DNA of 13,215 nucleotides from Alphaproteobacteria bacterium (GTDB lineage: Bacteria > Pseudomonadota > Alphaproteobacteria > Bin95): assembly GCA_022822125.1 (NCBI GenBank), contig JAJECF010000155.1, positions 1-13,215 on the forward strand, read 5' to 3'. Below are positions 6,499-13,215 of the stretch, in pieces. Position 1 is the stretch's first letter. Every line of letters begins with the position of its first letter. The notes below the pieces were generated by a model, which was not told the DNA's origin, searched no databases, and saw only the letters and a list, made by a program, of their open reading frames with translations. The translations under genes were made by a program, and so were the position numbers.

Positions 6499-7455
6499 TC
6501 AGGCGCGCGCCTCGCGGAAGCGGGTGAGCGAGCCGCCATGCATGACGGAGCCGGGCAGCGGGTGGCCGACAATGTCCTCGGCGAGCCGCGCGCATTCGAT
6601 CAGCGCGTCCAGGTCCACGCCCGTGTCGATGCCCATCTCCTCGCAGAGGAACACGAGGTCCTCGGTGCAGACATTGCCGGCCGCGCCCTTGTGGCCGGCG
6701 AAGGGGCAGCCGCCCAGGCCGGCCACGGAGCTGTCGAATTTCGTCACCCCCATTTCGAGCCCGGCATAGGCGTTGGCGATGCCCATGCCGCGCGTGTCGT
6801 GCAGGTGCAGCGCGATCTCCATGTCCGGCCACGCCTCGCGCACCGCGCCCACCGCCGCCTTGATCGAGGCCGGCTGCGCCCAGCCCATCGTGTCGGCGAG
6901 CGAGAGCGCGCCGATCTCGACGCCCTTCTCCGCCGCGATCTCCATCAGGCCGCGCACCGCCTCCAGCACTTTGGAGACCGGCACCTCGCCCTCGAAATTG
7001 CAGCCGAAGGCGGCCATCACCGACGCCTTGCGCACCGGCATGCCGTAAGCGAGATAGGTGTCGATCTGGTTCGACTGCACCTCGCGATTGCGCTCATGGC
7101 CGCGATTGGTGTTCTTGCGCATGAAGGTCTCGGAGGCGGAGGTGGAGATCGACCCCTGCATCTCGATGCCCTCCGTGCCGAGCGCCCGGTCGAGGCCGCG
7201 CTCGTTCAGCCACAGCACGGAATAGGCGACGCCCGGCTCGCGCCGGAAGCCCTCCACCACCTCGTCCGCATCCGCCCAGCCGGGCACATGCTTCGGGCTG
7301 ACGAAGGAGGCGACCTGGATGCGGCCGAGCCCGGTTTCGGAGAGCGCGTCGATCAGCTCGATCTTGCGCGCGGTCGGGATCGGGCCGGGTTCGATCTGGA
7401 AGCCCTCGCGCGGGCCTTCCTCGGAGATCGAGACGGATTTCGGCAGATCGGACAT
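6499..7455 (-). CDS. HMG-CoA lyase family protein (divergent), 318 aa
   Basis: TIM-barrel lyase of the HMG-CoA lyase/homocitrate synthase superfamily. The canonical enzyme splits HMG-CoA into acetoacetate and acetyl-CoA in leucine breakdown. Seen: an N-terminal GPREGF (14-19) where canonical enzymes have GPRDGL; the metal-binding HLHD (217-220); the signature SSVAGLGGCPF (242-252) with catalytic Cys250; and GNVCTED (260-266). Compared with typical bacterial HMG-CoA lyases, Asp after the catalytic Arg is Glu (E17), the NE pair is IE, and the signature loop holds two extra residues (GH at 254-255). Length is normal or slightly long. ATG at 7455 follows AAGGA. It is 43 bases downstream of the diiron protein gene on the same strand, probably co-transcribed. 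MccB lies nearby on the other strand, supporting leucine catabolism, but another hydroxyacyl-CoA substrate is possible. Confidence 0.85.
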   Translation of the reverse strand: MSDLPKSVSISEEGPREGFQIEPGPIPTARKIELIDALSETGLGRIQVASFVSPKHVPGWADADEVVEGFRREPGVAYSVLWLNERGLDRALGTEGIEMQGSISTSASETFMRKNTNRGHERNREVQSNQIDTYLAYGMPVRKASVMAAFGCNFEGEVPVSKVLEAVRGLMEIAAEKGVEIGALSLADTMGWAQPASIKAAVGAVREAWPDMEIALHLHDTRGMGIANAYAGLEMGVTKFDSSVAGLGGCPFAGHKGAAGNVCTEDLVFLCEEMGIDTGVDLDALIECARLAEDIVGHPLPGSVMHGGSLTRFREARA

Positions 7456-7498
7456 GGGAGCGGACGGTCCTTCCGGCAGGGAAATTACGGACGGGCGG

Positions 7499-8314
7499 TC
7501 AGGCGCGGGCCAGCCGCCGCGCGCGGAAGCTTATCAGAGTTATCGCCAGCCTGCTCAAGACGCGCGAGAGCCGCCCCGTCGGCTTCAGCCCGACCGCCTT
7601 GAAGATCATCGTCATGCCGCGCCGGGCATGGTGCGGCCGGTAAAGCGCGTAGCTCTCCCGCATATAGGCGCGGTTGGCTTCCCGGCGGTCGTAGCGCCGC
7701 CCGCTCCCGCCATTGGCGGCGAACCAGGCATAGGCAAGCTCGTCATCCTCGGTTTCCATGACGCGCAGGAAGGCGATCCGGATGCGTTCCAGCTTGTTCA
7801 GGCGCTCATTCTCCAGATAGCGCTTCATCGTCCGGTAGAAGAGCGCGTAATGGCGCAGTTCATCCGCCGCGATGCGCTTGCAGATGGCCTTCAGCAGCGG
7901 CTCGTCCGTCCGGTCCGCGAGCGCCGAATAGAAGGAGGAGGTGCCGACCTCGACCATGCAGCGGGCGATCATCTCGCCGGTGCGCGAGCCCCGGATCGAG
8001 GCATCGACGTCGGTCTGGATGGCATAGCCGGCCCGGAAGCGCGCCAGCGCGGCGTCGTAGTCGAAACCGGGTTCGGCCAGCGCCGCCCAGCGGCCCAGCA
8101 CCACGCCGTGCTGGACTTCCTCATGCGCCCAGCCGTTCATCATGTCGCAGACCTGCGCGTCGTCCGCGAACACGCGGTTCAGATAGGCGGCGTAGTCGCG
8201 CCCGTTGGACTCGACCATGCTGGCCGCCTTGACAAGCGGGATGAGGCCCGGATCGACCCGCCCGGGATCGAACGCCTCCCACGGTAACTCTTCCGGAGAC
8301 CAATGGCCCGACAT
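7499..8314 (-). CDS. Ferritin-like diiron protein (acyl-ACP desaturase-like fold), 271 aa
   Basis: Four-helix-bundle protein predicted to bind a carboxylate-bridged diiron centre. Seen: a first-helix Glu (MVES, E35), the ExxH pair EVQH (66-69), a third-helix Glu (MVEVGTSSFY, E122) and a second ExxH pair ELRH (152-155). This E, ExxH, E, ExxH order is the classical ligand set of ferritin-like oxidases and acyl-ACP desaturases. The C-terminus is basic (several R and K after residue 200, ending FRARRLARA) and moderately hydrophobic, which may allow membrane association. No signal peptide. ATG at 8314 precedes SGHWSPEELPW. Substrate is unknown: desaturation, hydroxylation or N-oxygenation of a lipid or amine would fit, as would a non-enzymatic iron role. 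It reads divergently from the GcrA-like gene and leads into the HMG-CoA lyase gene. Confidence 0.8.
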   Translation of the reverse strand: MSGHWSPEELPWEAFDPGRVDPGLIPLVKAASMVESNGRDYAAYLNRVFADDAQVCDMMNGWAHEEVQHGVVLGRWAALAEPGFDYDAALARFRAGYAIQTDVDASIRGSRTGEMIARCMVEVGTSSFYSALADRTDEPLLKAICKRIAADELRHYALFYRTMKRYLENERLNKLERIRIAFLRVMETEDDELAYAWFAANGGSGRRYDRREANRAYMRESYALYRPHHARRGMTMIFKAVGLKPTGRLSRVLSRLAITLISFRARRLARA

Positions 8315-8388
8315 GACCCTCGAAGCTCCATCGTCGCCCGCCGGCGCGCCGCTTCAAGATCCGGCCCGCCGTCGAAACCGCCTGCGCG

Positions 8389-8394
8389 ACCATA
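8389..8394 (-). promoter_or_regulatory. Possible -10 box for the diiron protein gene
   Basis: On the minus strand TATGGT lies about 75 bases upstream of the ATG at 8314, preceded by a T-rich GTTTTTCTCC run. No convincing -35 is found at the right spacing, so this is a weak call in the 228-base divergent gap (8315-8542). Confidence 0.22.
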
Positions 8395-8542
8395 GCAGCG
8401 CCCGGAGAAAAACGCCAGCCTGAAAGCGCATGAAAGGCCCGCCGCCGCCGAATTCCACCCCGGAACGGCTTGCGCGGAGCCACAGCATGTAGTATGCATC
8501 AGCCTCATGACTACTATCGATCGCAATGTCGGGACGGGACAG

Positions 8543-8902
8543 ATGACCTGGACGTCGGAACGGGTTCTGGAATTGCGCAAGCTCTGGGCGACGGGCGCGA
8601 GCACCGCGGAGATCGGCCGCCGCCTCGGCGTCACCAAGAACGCCGTGGTCGGCAAGGCGCACCGCACCGGCCTGGCGCCGCGCCCCTCGCCGATCCGCCG
8701 CCTGCCGGCCGCGCCGCCGCCCGTCCCGCGCCCGGTGCGCCTCGCCCCGGCCGGCCGCGCGGTCTGCAGATGGCCGTTCGGCGACCCGCAGGACGACGAT
8801 TTCCACTTCTGCGGCGCGGAGGCATTGCCGGGCAAGCCCTATTGCGCCGAGCATTGCGCCCGGGCCTATACGCGCTCCGCGCGCGCCGACGAGGCCGCCT
8901 GA
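8543..8902 (+). CDS. gcrA: GcrA-family cell cycle regulator, short form (119 aa)
   Basis: GcrA is an alphaproteobacterial transcription factor that binds sigma-70 RNA polymerase and acts at promoters carrying CcrM methylation (GANTC). Seen: an N-terminal helix-turn-helix beginning [15 protein letters not shown] (1-15) with [18 protein letters not shown] (24-41); a short proline/arginine linker (45-72); and the C-terminal block CRWPFGDP (75-82) with FHFCG and PYCAEHC (C90, C101, H104, C105), which matches the polymerase-binding end of GcrA. I chose ATG 8543 over the ATG at 8507 because family members begin at this MxWT and a GGGACGGG tract precedes it. Canonical GcrA is about 170 aa, so the linker here is much reduced; this may be a paralogue. 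No GANTC site was found by eye in the upstream gap. MccB follows after 43 bases on the same strand. Confidence 0.85.
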   Translation: MTWTSERVLELRKLWATGASTAEIGRRLGVTKNAVVGKAHRTGLAPRPSPIRRLPAAPPPVPRPVRLAPAGRAVCRWPFGDPQDDDFHFCGAEALPGKPYCAEHCARAYTRSARADEAA

Positions 8903-8903
8903 C

Positions 8904-8915
8904 CGGGCCGGCCCG
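8904..8915. other. 12-bp GC palindrome between gcrA and mccB
   Basis: CGGGCCGGCCCG is a perfect palindrome directly after the gcrA stop. It could fold in the RNA and partly attenuate read-through into mccB, but it has no T-tract and such palindromes arise easily in GC-rich DNA. Confidence 0.3.
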
Positions 8916-8945
8916 CGGCCGAGCGCGCAGGCGCGGCAGGCTCCC

Positions 8946-10553
8946 ATGGCCGTTATCGAAAGCAGGCTCCGGACGCGCAGCCGGGAGTTTCGCGCCAATG
9001 CCGACGCGATGCGCGCGCTCGCCGCCGGCCTGCGCGAGGCGGTCGCGCAGGTGCAGCAGGGCGGCGGCGAGCGGGCCCGCCAGCGCCATCTGGCGCGCGG
9101 GAAGCTGCTGCCGCGAGACCGGGTGCGCGGCCTGTTCGACCCCGGCTCGCCCTTCCTCGAGCTCTCGCAGCTCGCCGCCTGGGACGTCTATGAAGACGAC
9201 ATTCCGTCCGCCGGCATCGTCACCGGCATCGGCCGCGTGCATGGGCGAGAATGCGTCGTCGTCGCCAATGACGCCACCGTCAAGGGCGGCACCTACTACC
9301 CGCTGACGGTCAAGAAGCATCTCCGCGCCCAGCAGATCGCGCGCGAGAACCGGCTGCCCTGCGTCTATCTGGTGGATTCCGGCGGCGCCAACCTGCCCCA
9401 GCAGGACGAGGTGTTCCCCGACGCCGCGCATTTCGGGCGCATCTTCTACAACCAGGCCACCATGTCGGCGGAGGGCATCCCGCAGATCGCCGTGGTGATG
9501 GGCTCCTGCACGGCGGGCGGAGCCTATGTGCCGGCCATGTCGGACGAGGCGGTGATCGTGAAGGGCCAGGGCACGATCTTCCTCGGCGGCCCGCCGCTGG
9601 TGAAGGCCGCCACGGGCGAGATCGTCAGCGCGGAGGAGCTGGGCGGGGCGGATGTGCATTCCCGCGTCTCCGGCGTGACGGACCATTACGCCGTGGACGA
9701 CGACCATGCGCTCGCGCTCGCGCGCACGGCGCTCAGCCATCTGAACGGCGTGAAGCGCCCGGAGCTCGACATGCGCGCGCCGGAGCCGCCGCGCTACGAC
9801 CCGGAGGAGCTCTACGGCGTCGTGCCGCCGGACTGGAAGACGCCCTATGATGTGCGCGAGGTGATCGCGCGGCTGGTGGACGGCAGCCGGCTGGACGAGT
9901 TCAAGGCGCTTTACGGGACCACGCTGGTCACCGGCTTCGCGCATATCGAGGGCTATCCGGTCGGCATCGTCGCCAATAACGGCATCCTCTTCTCGGAATC
10001 CTCGCAGAAGGGCGCGCATTTCATCGAGCTCTGCGCGCAGCGCGGCATCCCGCTGGTCTTCCTGCAGAACATCACCGGCTTCATGGTCGGGCGGAAATAC
10101 GAGTCGGGCGGCATTGCGCGCGACGGCGCCAAGATGGTCCATGCCGTGGCCTGCGCGCGGGTGCCGAAATTCACCGTGGTCATCGGCAACAGCTTCGGCG
10201 CGGGCAATTACGCCATGTGCGGGCGGGCCTACGGGCCGCGCTTCCTGTTCACCTGGCCGAATGCGCGCGTCTCGGTGATGGGCGCGGAGCAGGCGGCGAC
10301 GGTGCTGGCGACGGTGCGCCGGGATGCGCTCGCGCGGGACGGGCGCGAGTGGCCCGAAGAAGACGAGGCCGCCTTCCGCCAGCCGATCCTGGACCAGTAC
10401 GAAACCCAGGGGCATCCCTATTACGGCTCGGCCCGGCTCTGGGACGACGGGGTGATCGACCCGGCCCAGACGCGCACCGTGCTCGCGCTCGCCATCTCCG
10501 CCGCCCTCAACGCCCCGGTGGAGCGCGGCCGCTTCGGCGTCTTCCGCATGTAG
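8946..10553 (+). CDS. mccB: Methylcrotonyl-CoA carboxylase, carboxyltransferase (beta) subunit, 535 aa
   Basis: Transfers CO2 from carboxybiotin to 3-methylcrotonyl-CoA in leucine degradation; works in the cytosol as a complex with the biotin-carrying MccA. Seen: [11 protein letters not shown] near residues 50-60; a long conserved stretch including [20 protein letters not shown] (about 102-121); [24 protein letters not shown], diagnostic of MCC rather than propionyl- or acetyl-CoA carboxylases; the oxyanion region [16 protein letters not shown]; and in the C-terminal half [19 protein letters not shown] followed by [13 protein letters not shown]. Length is standard. ATG at 8946 follows a GGCAGG tract. 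The gene normally sits beside mccA, but here a REP-like repeat region follows and no biotin carboxylase is in the window. It may be co-transcribed with the GcrA-like gene. Confidence 0.96.
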   Translation: MAVIESRLRTRSREFRANADAMRALAAGLREAVAQVQQGGGERARQRHLARGKLLPRDRVRGLFDPGSPFLELSQLAAWDVYEDDIPSAGIVTGIGRVHGRECVVVANDATVKGGTYYPLTVKKHLRAQQIARENRLPCVYLVDSGGANLPQQDEVFPDAAHFGRIFYNQATMSAEGIPQIAVVMGSCTAGGAYVPAMSDEAVIVKGQGTIFLGGPPLVKAATGEIVSAEELGGADVHSRVSGVTDHYAVDDDHALALARTALSHLNGVKRPELDMRAPEPPRYDPEELYGVVPPDWKTPYDVREVIARLVDGSRLDEFKALYGTTLVTGFAHIEGYPVGIVANNGILFSESSQKGAHFIELCAQRGIPLVFLQNITGFMVGRKYESGGIARDGAKMVHAVACARVPKFTVVIGNSFGAGNYAMCGRAYGPRFLFTWPNARVSVMGAEQAATVLATVRRDALARDGREWPEEDEAAFRQPILDQYETQGHPYYGSARLWDDGVIDPAQTRTVLALAISAALNAPVERGRFGVFRM

Positions 10554-10557
10554 GGGC

Positions 10558-10757
10558 TCCTTCGATACGCCGCTGCGCGGCTACTCAGGATGAGGGGGAT
10601 GGAGGCGCGGATGCGACCCCCTGCTCCTCATCCCGAGTAGCGGCTGCGTCAGCAGCCGCGTATCGAAGGACGCCCTCTTCTTCCTAATCCTGAGTAGCCG
10701 CGTCAGCCGCGTATCGAACCCCATCCTGAGTAGCCGCGTCAGCGGCATATCGAAGGA
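10558..10757. repeat. Cluster of four REP-like palindromic units
   Basis: The shared pattern is TCCTTCGATACGC, a GC stem, then CTACTCAGGATGAGG, or its reverse complement. Unit 1 (10558-10595, forward) has stem GCCGC/GCGGC. Unit 2 (10626-10670, inverted) has the longest stem, CGGCTGC-GTCA-GCAGCCG. Unit 3 (10684-10718, inverted) has a right arm reading GCCGC where GCGGC is expected, so the stem is broken. Unit 4 (10719-10757, inverted) has stem GCCGC-GTCA-GCGGC. Units 1 and 2 face each other and could form a large cruciform. Similar palindromes are scattered in alphaproteobacterial genomes between convergent genes; here they may also stop transcription after mccB. Confidence 0.85.
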
Positions 10758-10807
10758 CCGGACCTCCACCCGCCCCAAGGACGCCGCTTCAGAGAGGCGG
10801 GAGGGAT

Positions 10808-10839
10808 GCAGCCGGCGGGGGGAGGAGCCCGCCGGCTGC
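10808..10839. terminator. Strong hairpin, 12-bp perfect stem (possible terminator or processing site)
   Basis: GCAGCCGGCGGG (10808-10819) pairs perfectly with CCCGCCGGCTGC (10828-10839) around an 8-base loop. There is no T-run on either side, so it is not a classical intrinsic terminator. Position between convergent units suggests a transcription block or RNA-stabilising element. Confidence 0.4.
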
Positions 10840-11005
10840 CGCGCCGGCATGCGGGGGAGGACACCGCTGCCGGCGGGGGTCGCCGGAACGGCGCAAGGCC
10901 GCCCCGGACCGCACGATCCCAATCTGGCGGCCGATGCGCATCGGGTCCAATACCGTTTTCTTGCAGGATGTATAAGTTAAACGCATAGCCCCGGGCAGGC
11001 CCGGG

Positions 11006-11912
11006 TCAGTCCCCGGCCCACGCCTCGGCGCAGGCCCTCGCATCCAGCCGGTAATCCGGGTCGAACAGCTTTGCGAGTTCGATATCGGCGGCGGCTGGAA
11101 GCAGGACTTCGCTGGCGCCTCCGGGGCAAAACGTTAACTCGCCTACCCTGACGTCTGTTGAGAGCGCATACAAATCGACCCGGACAAAGGAAAACCGGGA
11201 GGATAGCTGCGCCGCGACCTCCAGCATCTCGTCCAGAGGTTCGGGCCTGCTGTCCTCCTCGGGACTTTCGGGATAATGCCAAGTTGCAGGAAGCCGCTGC
11301 CAGTTCGTATCGTAAAGATTGCGCGTGTGCCGGTAGGACCGTCCCGAGTCGACCTGGATCATTTTCGGAACGCCGTGAAAGCAGAACAGCTTGTAGTCCT
11401 TTCGGCACGGACACGTCGTCCCTGGACAGAAATTCCTCGACAATCACCTTCGGCTGGAGGCCCCGGTAATTGCCTTCCCTCGTGCTGCGGTAGCGTTCCT
11501 TGCAGAGCCACCCGGCAAGCGTCTCGCGGTCCAGGGGTTCGTCGGGGTCGGTCAGGAACATGACCGGGCCGCTCAGATGGGTCGGCTTCAGCACGCAGGG
11601 CACGCGGTCGGGGATAAACGCGCTTATATCTCCGGCATTTCGCAGCACCCGGTAGGTCTCGGGCGCATAGCCCGGTCCGACGAGGCCCTCGATATATTGT
11701 TTCGCCAGTTCCTTGTCGGTCACGGTCCGGCATAACGGGTCCAGCAGCGAGCCGTCCGTCTTGATCCTGTAAAGATGATCCGTGAGCCGCTTCGGGCCGT
11801 GCGGCTCGGGCCGCCGCCCCTGCCTGCGCACAAACCGCCGCCGGCAGAATTCCCTGTCGCCCCACGCATTGCGCGGCAGCATGCGCCTCGGGACCAGCCG
11901 CAGCGGGTTCAT
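11006..11912 (-). pseudogene. TupA-like ATP-grasp protein, split by a one-base frameshift
   Basis: TupA-like proteins are ATP-grasp enzymes found in polysaccharide and teichuronopeptide loci, thought to attach amino acids or similar groups to surface polymers. Seen: ATG at 11912 opens a frame with CVLKPTHLSGPVMFL (106-120, ATP-binding Lys109) and GLQPKVIVEEFLSRDDVSVP (151-170). The family's continuation (KDYKLFCFHGVPKMIQVD, then FVRVDLYAL and GELTFCPG with the metal-binding acids) is in another frame, ending at TGA 11006. The break is at plus-strand 11400-11402 (TTT; AAAGG on the coding strand), where one base fewer restores about 301 residues. Unrepaired, frame one runs on to 10977 with unrelated sequence. 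Start overlaps the FkbM stop (ATGA), so the two form an operon. Either a real pseudogene or a homopolymer sequencing error. Confidence 0.85.
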
Positions 11913-12775
11913 GCCCCGGCTTCTTCGTCCAACGATTGAGCTTGCCTTTCCGGAGCGGGCCGCCGGTCGAAAACGATATTTCTGAGGTCCGGGGCCGCCT
12001 TCGGCCTCGGCGCGAAGCCCAATTCGGCCATCAACGCCATGATCTCGCGCACACGCGCCGACTCGGGGTTGCCTTCCACCTCCACGATCATCGACCTGAC
12101 AGAAGGGGCAGACAGCACCTTGCGGCCACCGCGCAAAATAGCCGGTTCGATACCATCGACATCGAGTTTTACGTGAGTGGGCAAAGGCGGCGAGAATATC
12201 TCAACGAAATCGTCTATGGAAAACCCGATGGAACCCTGGCGCATTGCGGTGGAGATTGTTTCTCCGAACTGGTTCGTTTCGGTTCCAAATCCATGCCATA
12301 CGCCACCCGATTCGACGCCGCTCATGTAAAGCGTGTCGAGTCCAGTCTTGTTGGAAAATGCCGCACAATAGGCAGAAACCCTGTCATTCATGCGGTTCAG
12401 ATCTATGTTCCTTGCAAGCGTGGAAAATGTATTCGCCGCAGGCTCGATTGCAACGACACGCACGTTTCCGGAGAGCGCGGCATAGAGGCTGAACACGCCG
12501 ACATTCGCGCCGACATCCCAGAGGCATGCGCCATCGGGGAACGCCCGGATCCATTCCAGCGTATCCGGCTCGCTGCCCGGGCCTCGCCAGGAACGCCGAA
12601 GGTCCCACCGGGAGCCGACATGGAAGCTAAGCCTGCCCCTGCCGGTATCGACCGACAGGGTGTCTGCGAGATATGTGCGGGCGGCGACCCTTGCATCCCT
12701 ACCCCGAAAGGCGCTGAGCGGACATGTGACCAATTTCGCCAACGTAGCGATGAGCTTGGCGAGAAGGCGCCTCAC
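11909..12775 (-). CDS. FkbM-family SAM-dependent methyltransferase, 288 aa
   Basis: Class I methyltransferase of the FkbM type, often O-methylating sugars in surface polysaccharides. From GTG 12775, the SAM-binding motif is LWDVGANVGVFSLYAAL (about 84-100), followed by the acidic VVAIEP (about 107-112). The late family block HVKLDVDGIEPAILRGG lies near 202-218, and the C-terminal region ends with DLRNIVFDRR. I place the start at GTG 12775 because it overlaps the TGA of the preceding gene (GTGA) and the sequence becomes protein-like there (RRLLAKLIATLAKLV, a short amphipathic helix). The longer in-frame start at 12970 would add 65 residues that are out of frame with the apparent upstream gene. 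Downstream it overlaps the TupA-like gene by ATGA. GC content is below that of the mccB region. Confidence 0.85.
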   Translation of the reverse strand: MRRLLAKLIATLAKLVTCPLSAFRGRDARVAARTYLADTLSVDTGRGRLSFHVGSRWDLRRSWRGPGSEPDTLEWIRAFPDGACLWDVGANVGVFSLYAALSGNVRVVAIEPAANTFSTLARNIDLNRMNDRVSAYCAAFSNKTGLDTLYMSGVESGGVWHGFGTETNQFGETISTAMRQGSIGFSIDDFVEIFSPPLPTHVKLDVDGIEPAILRGGRKVLSAPSVRSMIVEVEGNPESARVREIMALMAELGFAPRPKAAPDLRNIVFDRRPAPERQAQSLDEEAGA

Positions 12776-13062
12776 AACGGCGCTTTCGACAGGACGGCGC
12801 TCACGGAGGTCGGCCGACGAAACCGTTCGGGCGGCGGATGAAGCACCGGGTTTTCCGGCGGCGCGGCCGGGCCCCATGCCGACAAGTCCGCATCGGCGGC
12901 AGGCGTCCGCCAGCCACGAATCCGGTCCCGGATATATCCGACGAGTCCGCCGGGTAACGCCAACGCCCACAACAACCGGGCGCGAGCATCGGCCAGATCG
13001 CGGAACTGGCGTATGGGCGAACGGCCGATATGCAGGCCGAGCCTTGTTATCTTGCGCGCGGC
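12772..13062 (-). pseudogene. 3' remnant of an upstream operon gene, 5' part apparently removed
   Basis: A frame of about 96 codons ends at TGA 12774-12772, overlapping the FkbM start. It reads as a plausible protein tail: basic helix RSPIRQFRDLADARARLLWA, then a hydrophobic LALPGGLVGYIRDRIRGW and a proline-rich end. There is no start codon with a ribosome site. The frame stays open leftward into the end of a transposase sequence, with the junction somewhere in 13060-13095. I infer that an insertion element cut off the 5' part. The family cannot be named from the tail; a glycosyltransferase or other polysaccharide gene would fit the operon. Confidence 0.5.
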
Positions 13063-13095
13063 GTTGACAAAGACCTTTCTACTTATCCCTGAGAT

Positions 13096-13215
13096 TCATC
13101 CAGCGATGAGATTTCGGTAGGGGATGGGCTGGGTACGAGCGGCGCTATGGACGAAGCGCGGGATCATGGTCTGGAGCTGGAAGCGCCGGTTGTACCGCCA
13201 TGCGAAGCTGGCGAG
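13096..13215 (-). mobile_element. C-terminal 39 residues of an IS1595-like (ISXO2-type) transposase, runs off right edge
   Basis: The frame open from base 13215 to TGA 13098-13096 reads SFAWRYNRRFQLQTMIPRFV (residues 3-22) and ends ARTQPIPYRNLIAG. The WRYNRRF-x-L core followed by a P-x-P-Y-R-x-L end matches the tail of ISXO2/IS1595-family transposases, which are DDE-type enzymes. The rest of the element lies beyond the window. The inverted repeat should lie in about 13060-13095 (GTTGACAAAGACC is in this interval), but with only one end visible the exact border cannot be fixed. Confidence 0.65.

Larger units (their letters stand above)
10554..11005. other. 452-base non-coding gap between convergent units
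   Basis: No credible gene is present. The left part (10558-10757) is a cluster of REP-like palindromes. The right part holds a 12-bp stem hairpin (10808-10839), a GC-rich stretch, a 14-bp palindrome CCGATGCGCATCGG (10931-10944), an AT-richer patch (10950-10985) and a small CCCGGG hairpin at about 10988-11003 just past the TupA-like stop. The open frames crossing this gap are repeat-derived and lack ribosome sites. Confidence 0.7.

Noticed and set aside
6538..8287. Long plus-strand open frames (354 and 322 codons)
   Set aside because: They oppose the lyase and diiron genes, overlap each other, and look like H/R/A-rich shadow translations.
8470..8495. Promoter for gcrA (TTGCGC ... TAGTAT)
   Set aside because: Spacing of only 14 bases is too short for a credible sigma-70 promoter.
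8631..10415. 594-codon open frame antisense to mccB and gcrA
   Set aside because: High-GC shadow frame; repetitive R/H/A-rich translation with no domain, opposite a textbook mccB.
10558..10757. CRISPR array
   Set aside because: Repeats are few, in both orientations, unevenly spaced and palindromic, without uniform spacers or cas genes; they fit REP-like elements.
12776..12970. N-terminal extension of the FkbM methyltransferase to 353 aa
   Set aside because: The added 65 residues are unlike the family, and another frame through this stretch reads as an upstream protein tail ending in a GTGA overlap at 12775.

Overview
The window is GC-rich and almost certainly comes from an alphaproteobacterium. 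The clearest marker is a GcrA-type cell-cycle regulator, a family confined to that class. A leucine-catabolism carboxyltransferase, GTG starts, many 4-nt ATGA/GTGA overlaps and a REP-like palindrome cluster fit the same picture. The genus cannot be told from sequence alone.

Layout. (1) 1-4348, minus strand: a defence-type module. A 1349-aa single-chain restriction/N6-adenine methyltransferase (N-terminal PD-(D/E)XK-like motif, SAM motif, NPPW motif, C-terminal recognition region) overlaps by ATGA a second gene that runs off the left edge. Its first 100 residues look like a HEPN protein. (2) 4345-5727, minus strand: a scarred stretch. It holds a 193-aa unknown protein, a 134-aa protein resembling partners of AbiEii/DUF6036-type nucleotidyltransferases, a 43-aa stub that looks like the broken-off start of that nucleotidyltransferase, and a second copy of the first 24 codons of the 193-aa gene. 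That copy is fused to new sequence and ends in a GTGA overlap with the methyltransferase start. (3) 5905-6485, plus strand: two tiny translationally coupled membrane proteins. (4) 6499-10553: metabolic and regulatory core. A diiron ferritin-like protein and a divergent HMG-CoA lyase-family protein read leftward; a short GcrA-like regulator and MccB (methylcrotonyl-CoA carboxylase beta) read rightward. (5) 10554-11005: non-coding, with at least four copies of a REP-like palindrome and a strong hairpin between convergent transcription units. (6) 11006-13215, minus strand: a decaying surface-polysaccharide operon. It has an IS1595-like transposase 3' end at the right edge, a gene remnant with no visible 5' part, an FkbM methyltransferase, and a TupA-like ATP-grasp gene split by a one-base frameshift.

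How the genes work together: MccB and HMG-CoA lyase catalyse late steps of leucine breakdown, but the biotin-carboxylase partner MccA is not adjacent and the lyase departs from the canonical active-site motif. The nuclease/methyltransferase plus HEPN-like gene is the best candidate for an undescribed or lightly described defence unit; most of its second gene lies outside the window. Both flanks (regions 2 and 6) carry truncations, a partial duplication, a frameshift and a transposase, which is typical of accessory DNA, while region 4 looks like stable chromosome.
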